Source: CAZKCK01 sp964552325 (GTDB taxonomy: Bacteria > Bacteroidota > Bacteroidia > Bacteroidales > TTA-H9). From it: a DNA stretch of 19,734 nucleotides. The stretch is taken from NCBI GenBank assembly GCA_964552325.1, contig CAZKHA010000058.1, positions 1 to 19,734 on the forward strand, read 5' to 3'. The notes under the pieces were generated by a model, which saw only the letters and a list, made by a program, of their open reading frames with translations, searched no databases and had not been told where the DNA came from. Position numbers and translations under genes: made by a program. Numbering within the stretch: position 1 is the first letter of the stretch; the number at the start of each line of letters is the position of its first letter. Shown here in pieces: positions 7,801 to 13,976 of the stretch.

Positions 7801-10248
7801 TATAGAAAGATGAATACGAATGATTATCCAAGCGTGTATTCACCATTTCACCCAAATGATAGCTTAAATGTTGAAATCTCTACAGACCATGGTCTAACTT
7901 TTCAAACTATTTATTCAATAAATGTATCAAATCACTCTAATTCTACACACTATCGGGGCATTATAGTTGACCTCTCTGCTTGGTCCAATCAAGTAGTAAT
8001 GCTTAGGTTTAAAGCCATAAATTCAACAAATTCAACTTCATATTGGATTGATATTGATGATGTTATTGTAGAAGAAACCCCAAGTTGTGCGTATCCTGCG
8101 TTGCCTCTAATTAGCAGTTTATCCTATAATTCAGCTAGTTTTACTTGGCAGGGTGCAGGAAGCAATTGGCAGTTAGAATATGGCCCATCGGGATTTGTAC
8201 ACGGTACTGGAGTTTATATAAATGGAGTCGTATCCAACACAGCCACATTGACTGGGTTATCAGGATCAACAACCTACGATGTGTATGTTCGGAAGGATTG
8301 TGGTGCTGGCGTTTTTAGTGATTGGTCAGATTATGCTTCATTCACAACTCGTTGCAATCCGATTGTTGCGCCTTATGAAGAGTTTTTTGCTACCGATCCG
8401 CTTTGTTGGTATATGGATGGAGCCGAGCCTTGGTATTACTCCACGGGTTCCTACATAAATAATGACCCAATTGATGACCATACAAGCGGAGGCGGTGGTA
8501 AGTTTGCTATTGTTTATGGCAGCTTAAACGATTCTCTTTTACAAGGAATTACACTGTATTCGCCCTATATCGATGTTTCGGCACTTACCAATGTTCAATT
8601 AAAGTTTTATCTATACCGTAATAGCGCCATCGGAGGCGATAATAACCAAACTTTAAACATAGATTATTGGGATGGTTTGGCTTGGCATGCTGCGGTTTAT
8701 TCACAAACCATCGTAGCAAGTACTGCCACTGGTTGGCAAGAAGTGAATGTTTACTTGAACGAAATAGCAGTTTCTGGGCCAGTTCAATTCCGTTTTATCG
8801 TTAACCGAAATGGTGGCAATTCTTACCAAGATATGGTGGTGATTGATGATATTTATGTTCAAGAAGGCCCAGTGTGCCCACCCCCACAAAATATTACATT
8901 TTCAAACATTACCCCAAATTCAGTACAGGTAAATTGGACACAAGCCGGTTCACCAAGCTTGTGGGACTTTGAATATGGGCTTGATCCATTTACGCTTGGA
9001 ACAGGCACCCTGTTGTCAAACCATGCCACTAACCAATTAAATCTTACATCTTTAAGTGCTTCTTCAACCTACCATGTTAATATTCGGACAAATTGTGGTA
9101 CAACCTATAGCGATTGGGTTAGCTCCGATATATTCGCAACACCCTGTGAAGCAGTTACAAGCTTGTGGACCGAAGGATTTGAAATGGCAGTATTTCCTCC
9201 AACGTGTTGGGATACTGTTCATATAGATGTTAATAATCAATGGCAACTATCCACCGAGGCTGGCGGATATGGCAATAGTACCTCATCAATGATGGTGAAC
9301 TTTTTCAGTTGGTTTCAAACCAGTGAAATAGAAACTTGGCCATTTGATGTGGCAAGCCTTGGGACTGTACAATTTAAGTTTGATTACGCATATGCAACCT
9401 TTGTAAACGAGGTTGACCAACTGGATATCTATTATTCAACAGATTACGGGGCTACCTATAGTTTATTGGAAAACATGCCCGGAGGCTTGACTGGAATTTT
9501 GAATACGGCGGGTTCCACAACAGATATTTTTATTCCGCTGGCAGGGGATTGGCAAACGCATGCTTTAACCTTGCCCATTGGCACGAATCGAATTAAGTTT
9601 AGAGGCATAAGTGCTGCTGGAAATCAGTTGTATATTGATAATATCCGTGTTGAAGGATCGACCACAGGCAGTAAAATACTAACAGTAAAACTATTCCCTC
9701 AAGGGCTTTATGCTGGCGCTTCAATGCTGAACAAGGCACAAGGAATTAGTGGGGATCAGTTTGGTGGCACAGAAGCTGACAAAATTGCCATTGAACTTCA
9801 CTTGGGTTCAAATTATGCTACCGTAGTATATTCTGACCCTAATGCAAGCTTAAATACAGATGGCAGTTCCACCCTATCAATTCCAGATCTATTAGCTGGA
9901 TCGTATTATGTAAAAGTCTCACATCGCAATAGTTTGCCTATTATAAGTGCCTTCCCCCTTTCTTTTAGCGGTAATGCCATTGAATATGATTTTACCACAG
10001 CGGCTTCAAAAGCCTTCGGAAGCAATCAGCTTGATTTGGGAAGTGGTATTTTTGGATTGTTTAGTGGCGATGTGAACCAAGACGGAGTAATTGATGCAAT
10101 TGATTTAATTAGCATTGATAATGCTGCAAGTGTAATCACTAATGGCTATAATTCAGATGATGTTAACGGAGATGGAATTGTAAATTTGGATGATATTATC
10201 CTTACCGAAAGTAATGCAACAGCATTTAGGGCAGTTGTAACTCCTTAA
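4885..10248 (+). CDS. Giant secreted multidomain surface protein (beta-helix, FN3, cleaved-adhesin and dockerin-like modules)
   Basis: The chosen ATG gives 1787 aa and starts exactly at a signal peptide (MKKLTLLFLGFLFMNQLFSQ, cleavage likely near the SQ). The frame runs upstream to a TTG at 4780, but that would bury the signal peptide. Domains by DNA position: right-handed parallel beta-helix with recurring IYNNT-type rungs (about 5000-6700); two related FN3-like repeats (about 6960-7270 and 7275-7600); three jelly-roll domains of the cleaved-adhesin/MAM-like type (about 7605-8085, 8365-8870, 9150-9655), each ending in a D-D-I/V-x-V-type strand and separated by two FN3 domains (about 8090-8360, 8875-9145); and a C-terminal module (about 9660-10245) ending in two calcium-binding dockerin-like loops, DVNQDGVID and DVNGDGIVN. 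No classical type IX secretion CTD is seen. Related Bacteroidota proteins are surface adhesins or matrix components; the ligand here is unknown. It is flanked by a long spacer and a terminator-like stem, so it is probably monocistronic. Confidence 0.85.
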   Translation: MKKLTLLFLGFLFMNQLFSQLNGSFTIGSTQFPNLATAISELNLNGTTSGVTFYVPAGYTETFPDAMAGHITTTGSPTSPILFSKTGSGSNPLITASPGTDFSYDGIIVLEGGDYITFDGIDLQENPLNTTPEMQMEFAYGLLKSIEPISGCQHVTIRNCTVSLDRTYTSSTGIYGANENLYGSSNILYSFNQLAAYNRFYNLTITDCYNGIKLLGYNSAGYGPEIFDLGIEIGKDGPITITNLGEGASSVRAINVNYADSVIIANTTIHASIGNSGTNYGIETTSGGAISMYNNTIDLLNPLYSKNFYAIYNTMGTLIGNKAVNIYNNTIKDIAFTPTVNITLVGIYNAAESDSINIYNNTVRSITKNGSGTIIGIYNLLTSTTGTEYIYSNNVYDISAPSATVYGIASSHSSFTNGRRKIHHNQVYNLQGNSTIYGIYCFVGGYADIYQNKIYNISSDASSPNLHGVHCSSIAYKVNFYNNLISGLESPFCGTSSKVYGAYIAGGDSIFCSYNTIFLNSSSSSALNFGNSCLFIGSIDFFELRNNNLVNYSVPTGSGIISAFATNESLASSAYSPNSGHNNYYAGIPSTSHLLVSSVDGFFETINTLQSIAAPAESGSISENPPFVNPTTAPYDLHLQTGIATLLESGGQRVTSPSIPIDYDSDTRWGESGYSGSGLSTDIGADEGDFTTFSLRPPIDFKAINSNSVTNKISFTPLGSPLNNVVIVYNLTGTFTTPSGSPPAVGDAFAGGTLLFNGTTGSPITQTGLVFGTKYYYAAWSKNAVDNYSIQTNSAATAGIDAPASITATPAGSRQMSLQWTKNEEAHNILLVYSANPITTEPTQGTAYTAGDTWVTGETVLYAGSSTSYAQTGLLPYTMYYYKVWSIDELNYYSTSINTSKRTYYEAPYIQHFIASSGLPSEWTTSGGFRQYNLNGVHDSYRLSNIIYPNTTSSVTSPNIQLTANPCRLLFDYRKMNTNDYPSVYSPFHPNDSLNVEISTDHGLTFQTIYSINVSNHSNSTHYRGIIVDLSAWSNQVVMLRFKAINSTNSTSYWIDIDDVIVEETPSCAYPALPLISSLSYNSASFTWQGAGSNWQLEYGPSGFVHGTGVYINGVVSNTATLTGLSGSTTYDVYVRKDCGAGVFSDWSDYASFTTRCNPIVAPYEEFFATDPLCWYMDGAEPWYYSTGSYINNDPIDDHTSGGGGKFAIVYGSLNDSLLQGITLYSPYIDVSALTNVQLKFYLYRNSAIGGDNNQTLNIDYWDGLAWHAAVYSQTIVASTATGWQEVNVYLNEIAVSGPVQFRFIVNRNGGNSYQDMVVIDDIYVQEGPVCPPPQNITFSNITPNSVQVNWTQAGSPSLWDFEYGLDPFTLGTGTLLSNHATNQLNLTSLSASSTYHVNIRTNCGTTYSDWVSSDIFATPCEAVTSLWTEGFEMAVFPPTCWDTVHIDVNNQWQLSTEAGGYGNSTSSMMVNFFSWFQTSEIETWPFDVASLGTVQFKFDYAYATFVNEVDQLDIYYSTDYGATYSLLENMPGGLTGILNTAGSTTDIFIPLAGDWQTHALTLPIGTNRIKFRGISAAGNQLYIDNIRVEGSTTGSKILTVKLFPQGLYAGASMLNKAQGISGDQFGGTEADKIAIELHLGSNYATVVYSDPNASLNTDGSSTLSIPDLLAGSYYVKVSHRNSLPIISAFPLSFSGNAIEYDFTTAASKAFGSNQLDLGSGIFGLFSGDVNQDGVIDAIDLISIDNAASVITNGYNSDDVNGDGIVNLDDIILTESNATAFRAVVTP
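5750..6350 (+). repeat. Beta-helix rung repeats (Y-N-N-T-I/V motif) in the secreted protein
   Basis: At least seven degenerate copies of a motif close to IYNNT-I/V occur at roughly 80-100 nt intervals, near 5761, 5863, 5957, 6052, 6151, 6230 and 6321. They read YNNTI, YNNTI, YNNTV, YSNNV, HHNQV, YQNKI and YNNLI, several of them preceded by GIYN- or YGI-type strands. Asparagine-ladder positions at this period are typical of right-handed parallel beta-helices. Confidence 0.6.
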
Positions 10249-10344
10249 CATAAAAACCTTTACAATTACAAATTTATACTATTTATTCGATTACATTTTT
10301 ATTAATTTTTTTAAATTTCATTAAGCTAAAAGCTTGGTTTTCTG

Positions 10345-10389
10345 AAAGGAGTGAACTACACACATGTTTTGTGCAGGAGTCACTCCTTT
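10345..10389 (+). terminator. Stem-loop terminator candidate after the secreted-protein gene
   Basis: AAAGGAGTGA (10345-10354) pairs perfectly over 10 bp with TCACTCCTTT (10380-10389). The 25-nt loop contains a smaller CACA/TGTG hairpin. The stem is followed by TTGCATTT and preceded by TTTTCTG, so the T-tract is short. It lies about 100 bp past the stop of the 1787-aa protein and about 110 bp before the next promoter, as expected for a terminator. A regulatory RNA structure is the alternative. Confidence 0.5.
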
Positions 10390-10499
10390 TGCATTTATTG
10401 AAGCAGGGAGTTCCGAGTAGTTAATCAACCGCAATTTGGCTGGTTTCAGCACTAAGTGCAGTATTTGAACCACTGACCTAAAAAATTCCAGTTGTTTTA

Positions 10500-10507
10500 T
10501 ATCTTTG
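10500..10507 (+). promoter_or_regulatory. Bacteroidota-type -7 box ahead of the GroES-like gene (TATCTTTG)
   Basis: TATCTTTG matches TAnnTTTG exactly and would start transcription near 10514, giving a leader of about 43 nt to the ATG at 10557. A 7-bp inverted repeat (ACCACTG at 10469-10475, CAGTGGT at 10517-10523) brackets it and could be an operator or chance. I see no clear -33 TTG at normal spacing. It likely drives the GroES-like/ABC-importer operon. Confidence 0.55.
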
Positions 10508-10556
10508 CATCAAAGCCAGTGGTGTACCAAGGCAAGCTCTTTATAACTAGTTTTCA

Positions 10557-10931
10557 ATGCATACGGATAAGCTGAAAAATATTATTGTTGTTGGTGATCG
10601 GGTGTTGATCAAAATTAAAACTGCTACTACCAAAACCCGTAGTGGTTTATTTTTACCTCCCGGTTATACTGAAAAAGAGGAAGTTCAGTATGGATTCATT
10701 GTTAAAACAGGCCCAGGTTATCCCATTCCATTGCCAGGCGAAGATCAAGCTGAACCCTGGAAAAACAGCGGTGAAGATGCCCGATACCTCCCTTTACAAG
10801 CAAAAGTTGGAGACTTAGCTATTTTCCTTCAAAAAGGTGCCATTGAGATTACGATTGGAGGCGAAAAATATTTTATAGTTCATCACCACTCAATCTTGCT
10901 ACTCGAACGTGACGAACAACTATTTGATTAA
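10557..10931 (+). CDS. GroES-like co-chaperone with an enlarged roof loop
   Basis: This 124-residue protein has the Cpn10/GroES fold pattern: VVGDRVLIKI at about 11-20, a mobile-loop-like stretch T-R-S-G-L-F-L at 27-33, PLQAKVGDLAIF at about 79-90 and a C-terminal HHHSILLLER strand. In GroES the mobile loop carries a G-G-I-V-L hydrophobic contact for GroEL. The S-G-L-F-L here preserves that type of tripeptide, so chaperonin binding is plausible. GroES is usually about 95 residues. The extra length is mainly between GPGY (52-55) and PLQAKVGD (79-86), the position of the roof loop, plus a short C-terminal tail. No groEL is adjacent; instead the gene ends 4 bp before an ABC importer operon. It is probably a paralogue of the housekeeping groES, which would be elsewhere. 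It has its own -7 box. Family assignment is firm, role is inference. Confidence 0.85.
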   Translation: MHTDKLKNIIVVGDRVLIKIKTATTKTRSGLFLPPGYTEKEEVQYGFIVKTGPGYPIPLPGEDQAEPWKNSGEDARYLPLQAKVGDLAIFLQKGAIEITIGGEKYFIVHHHSILLLERDEQLFD

Positions 10932-10935
10932 GGCC

Positions 10936-12072
10936 ATGCGTAAAATACTTTTAAAAGCAATTGTGTTTGGCCTTCTAATATGGATGATAGGTTGTACTAA
11001 CACCACTAAAAACCAAATTGATAGCGCATTTGTAGCTGATACAGCATTTAAGATGCAGCATTCTTCGTTAGTAAGTTTTGGATGGGTGGAAAGTTACAGG
11101 TGTGTGTTATTTAAAAACCCTTGGGACACATCCGAATACGCAAAAAAAATCCTTTTGGTTCCACGAGATGCGGAAGACATCCCTTTGCCTGAAGGATATA
11201 CGATATTATATACTCCCGTAAGAAGCTTTGCCGTAACATCAAGTACAGCCATTTCATTTTTATCAAAACTTGGTAAGTTAAACTTGTTAAAGGGAGTTGC
11301 CGACGCTGCATACATTTTCAATCCGCAGGTAAAAGATGCTATTCAAAAAGGCAACATCATTGAAATTGGTCAAGGCCAAGTACTTAACCGCGAACGAATA
11401 ATTGAAACCGATCCCGATGTTGTGCTTGCCTCCATTTATGCTGACCAGCAACTACCTGATCTAACAGGCACCGCATCCTATATAATTCCGTTTGCTGATT
11501 ATTTGGAAGAAAAACCCTTGGCACGCGCCGAATGGCTTAAAGTGATGGGAGCATTAACCCAAACCGAAACTTTGGCCGATAGCATTTTCAACAGCATCGA
11601 AACCAATTATATAAAGCTTAGCACGCTTGCCAAAAAGGCAGAAAGCAAACCTAGCATTTTTGATGGCACCCAATATGAAGGAGTTTGGTATGTTTCAGGT
11701 GGAAAGAGTTATATGGCAGCATTGTATCAGGATGCAGGTGCCGACTTTCTCTGGAAACAAACAAGTGAACGGGCTTCGATAGCCTTGGGTTTTGAAAAAG
11801 TGTATGACCAAGCTCGGCATGCTGAATTTTGGAGGATATTGGTTAATAGTAGTGACGATTATACAATGACCAAATTAGCCGAAGATAACCTAAAATATAC
11901 ATATTTTGATGCGTTTATCAATAAAAAGGTGATTTGCTGTAATTCAAATCAAGTTCCGTATTACGAAGTTGGAGTAACACAACCCGATATAATTTTGGCT
12001 GATTTAATCTTTTGCCTACATCCTGCGTTATTGCCTAACTATCAACCGGTGTATTATACATTTTTACGCTAA
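10936..12072 (+). CDS. ABC-importer substrate-binding lipoprotein, BtuF/FepB-like (Peripla_BP_2)
   Basis: This 378-residue lipoprotein begins MRKILLKAIVFGLLIWMIGC, with a lipobox whose acceptor cysteine is residue 20. The body fits the class III binding-protein family for siderophore, heme and cobalamin uptake. It shows a SSTAISFLSKLGKL start to the first lobe, a GQGQVLNRERIIETDPDVVLAS segment typical of the family, and a TQPDIILADL segment near the end. The frame extends upstream to a GTG at 10909, but I chose the ATG at 10936 because it starts at the signal peptide and lies 4 bp after the preceding stop. The stop overlaps the permease start (TAATG), implying translational coupling. It would sit on the periplasmic side and hand substrate to the following permease. 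The substrate cannot be read from the sequence. No TonB-dependent receptor is adjacent and no cobalamin riboswitch is seen upstream. Confidence 0.87.
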   Translation: MRKILLKAIVFGLLIWMIGCTNTTKNQIDSAFVADTAFKMQHSSLVSFGWVESYRCVLFKNPWDTSEYAKKILLVPRDAEDIPLPEGYTILYTPVRSFAVTSSTAISFLSKLGKLNLLKGVADAAYIFNPQVKDAIQKGNIIEIGQGQVLNRERIIETDPDVVLASIYADQQLPDLTGTASYIIPFADYLEEKPLARAEWLKVMGALTQTETLADSIFNSIETNYIKLSTLAKKAESKPSIFDGTQYEGVWYVSGGKSYMAALYQDAGADFLWKQTSERASIALGFEKVYDQARHAEFWRILVNSSDDYTMTKLAEDNLKYTYFDAFINKKVICCNSNQVPYYEVGVTQPDIILADLIFCLHPALLPNYQPVYYTFLR

Positions 12073-13121
12073 TGTTACACTATCAAAAATACCAACATAA
12101 ACTTTTTTCACGATGGGTGATAGTGATCGGCTTACTTATTTTGTTGTTTATTTTGGTAATTTTAAATTTAAGCGTAGGGCCTGTTACTATACCCTTTAAG
12201 CATGTTTGGGATGCCCTTCAAGGTGTTTCTGAAAACGACAGTTGGAATGTTATTCTTACTAAAGTACGCCTCCCTCAATTAATTACAGCATTAATAGCAG
12301 GTGCTGGCTTGGCTGTAGGGGGGCTTCAGATGCAAACCCTGTTTCGTAATCCCTTGGCTGATCCATCCATTTTAGGAATCAGTTCTGGGGCGAGCCTAGG
12401 AGTCGCGTTTTTGCTGATGCTATCTGGAACCATAAGCGGAGTATCGCTACACTCCCTTGGAATAACCGGAAGCTTGGCTATAACCTTTGCATCTTTTATT
12501 GGAGCCATGGCTGTACTATTTACCATATTAATTTTTGCCCCAAAACTAAAAAGCTCAGTTAACGTGCTGGTTTTCGGCATTATGATTGGATATTTAACCT
12601 TTTCGGTGGTAGGCATCCTCAAATTTTACAGCCTAAAAGATGACCTACGGAGGTATGTTGTTTGGGGCTTAGGAAGCTTCTCGGAGGTAGCATTAAAGGA
12701 TATGTATTATTTTGTTAGTATTGGCCTAATAGCTTTACTATCATCTTTTCTGCTTATAAAACCTTTAAATCTATTGCTCTTAGGCGATTACTATGCCGCC
12801 AACCTTGGGTTAAACACAAAATACGCCAAATTCTGGATAATAGCCAGTGCTGGTTTTTTAACAGCTTTTATAACAGCCTATTGTGGTCCAATAGCTTTTA
12901 TAGGTCTAGCTGTACCTCATTTAGCTAGAGCCTTATTATCCACAGCCGATCATCGAATTTTAATGCCGATAACAGCTTTGTTGGGTGCCATACTGGCACT
13001 AGGTTGTAACTTTATTGCACGCTTGCCCGTGTTTGATGGAGCCTTGCCCATAAATGCCGTAACGGCTTTAATTGGTGCCCCTGTAGTAATTTATGTCATC
13101 CTAAAAACAAAAATCACCTAG
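12072..13121 (+). CDS. FecCD-family ABC-importer permease (BtuC-like)
   Basis: This 349-residue polytopic membrane protein belongs to the FecCD/BtuC permease family, which works as a homodimer with two ATPase subunits. The family hallmark is clear at about residues 84-111: GLQMQTLFRNPLADPSILG followed by SSGASLG. A late GPIAFIGLAVPHLARAL segment forms the ATPase-coupling region. Around ten hydrophobic segments are visible, the first at about 14-32. Length is normal (BtuC-type permeases are about 330-350). The start ATG shares its A with the preceding stop, and only 1 bp separates its stop from the ATPase gene, so the three importer genes form one tightly coupled operon. Substrate class is iron siderophore, heme or cobalamin by family. 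Confidence 0.93.
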   Translation: MLHYQKYQHKLFSRWVIVIGLLILLFILVILNLSVGPVTIPFKHVWDALQGVSENDSWNVILTKVRLPQLITALIAGAGLAVGGLQMQTLFRNPLADPSILGISSGASLGVAFLLMLSGTISGVSLHSLGITGSLAITFASFIGAMAVLFTILIFAPKLKSSVNVLVFGIMIGYLTFSVVGILKFYSLKDDLRRYVVWGLGSFSEVALKDMYYFVSIGLIALLSSFLLIKPLNLLLLGDYYAANLGLNTKYAKFWIIASAGFLTAFITAYCGPIAFIGLAVPHLARALLSTADHRILMPITALLGAILALGCNFIARLPVFDGALPINAVTALIGAPVVIYVILKTKIT

Positions 13122-13122
13122 T

Positions 13123-13923
13123 ATGGTCGCTACTGGTAACGGTTTTATGCTAAAAGCTGACAATCTTTCGATTGGGTACCTGCAAAAAGGTACGGTATTG
13201 CCTGTGGCCACCAATATTTGTTTTGAATTGCCATCTTCAAAGTTTGTTTGTCTTGTAGGCCCTAACGGTGCCGGCAAATCAACCTTACTCCGCACAATGG
13301 CTGGTTTCCAGCCAGCTTTAGATGGAAACTTGCTGTTAGGAAAGCGCAAACTTTCGAGTGTTAAACCTCGCGAGTTGGCTCAAATATTAAGTATCGTGCT
13401 TACGGATAGGCCCCAACTTTACCATATGACCGTTTTTGATGTGGCATCAATGGGCTGCCAACCTTACACCGGTTTTTTTGGGCGATTGGATAGCCAGCTT
13501 AAAAAGATTGTTAATCTAGCACTCGAACAAACGGGCATCGCTCATTTAAAGCATAGGCTTTTTGATGAACTTAGTGATGGAGAACGGCAAAAGTGCATGA
13601 TAGCCAAATCGTTGGCTCAACAAACTCCCATAATTCTGCTTGATGAACCATCTGCTTTTTTAGATTATCCCGCCAAAACCGATTTAATGGCTTTGCTTAA
13701 ACAACTCAGCACCGAAAAAGGCAAGTTAATCATAATGAGCACGCACGATATTAATCTGGCCCTTAATTGGGCCGATGAACTAATGCTTATCTCGCCCCAA
13801 AAACCCTTTCTGGTACATAAACCTGATCAAGTGCTTGCCGCCGGCTTATTGGCGGCATACTTTAACCGAAATGACTTATTTTTTGACCCTATGAAGATGA
13901 TGTTCTTGCATAAAACACTTTAA
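13123..13923 (+). CDS. FecE/BtuD-family ABC-importer ATPase
   Basis: This 266-residue cytoplasmic ATPase would energise the FecCD-type permease encoded just upstream. Motifs: Walker A GPNGAGKST at 46-54, signature LSDGERQ at 150-156, Walker B ILLDEP at 171-176, D-loop SAFLD at 177-181 and H-loop histidine 208 in STHD. Where many ABC ATPases have the Q-loop glutamine (LxxxPQ), this protein reads ILSIVLTDR (88-96), so the usual glutamine seems displaced or missing. The signature is LSDGE rather than LSGGQ. From memory both features recur in Bacteroidota members, so the protein is probably functional. The ATG at 13123 is 1 bp after the permease stop; an in-frame ATG at 13147 (MLKADNLSIGY) is an alternative that would fit the usual N-terminus of the domain. 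The last gene of the importer operon is followed by 53 bp without a clear terminator. Confidence 0.93.
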   Translation: MVATGNGFMLKADNLSIGYLQKGTVLPVATNICFELPSSKFVCLVGPNGAGKSTLLRTMAGFQPALDGNLLLGKRKLSSVKPRELAQILSIVLTDRPQLYHMTVFDVASMGCQPYTGFFGRLDSQLKKIVNLALEQTGIAHLKHRLFDELSDGERQKCMIAKSLAQQTPIILLDEPSAFLDYPAKTDLMALLKQLSTEKGKLIIMSTHDINLALNWADELMLISPQKPFLVHKPDQVLAAGLLAAYFNRNDLFFDPMKMMFLHKTL

Positions 13924-13976
13924 TAGAACAAATAAGCTTCTTAAGGGTTATTTATATCTATATTCCTACTTCTGTT

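Noticed and set aside
10440..10556. Possible cobalamin riboswitch ahead of the importer operon, because of CCACTG-like sequence near 10470
   Set aside because: Only a short CACTG resemblance is present; the conserved B12-box context and the remaining core elements are not visible, and the CACTG is better explained as part of the ACCACTG/CAGTGGT inverted repeat.
10909..10935. N-terminal extension of the binding lipoprotein from a GTG at 10909, overlapping the GroES-like gene
   Set aside because: The ATG at 10936 starts directly at the lipoprotein signal peptide and follows the upstream stop by 4 bp.
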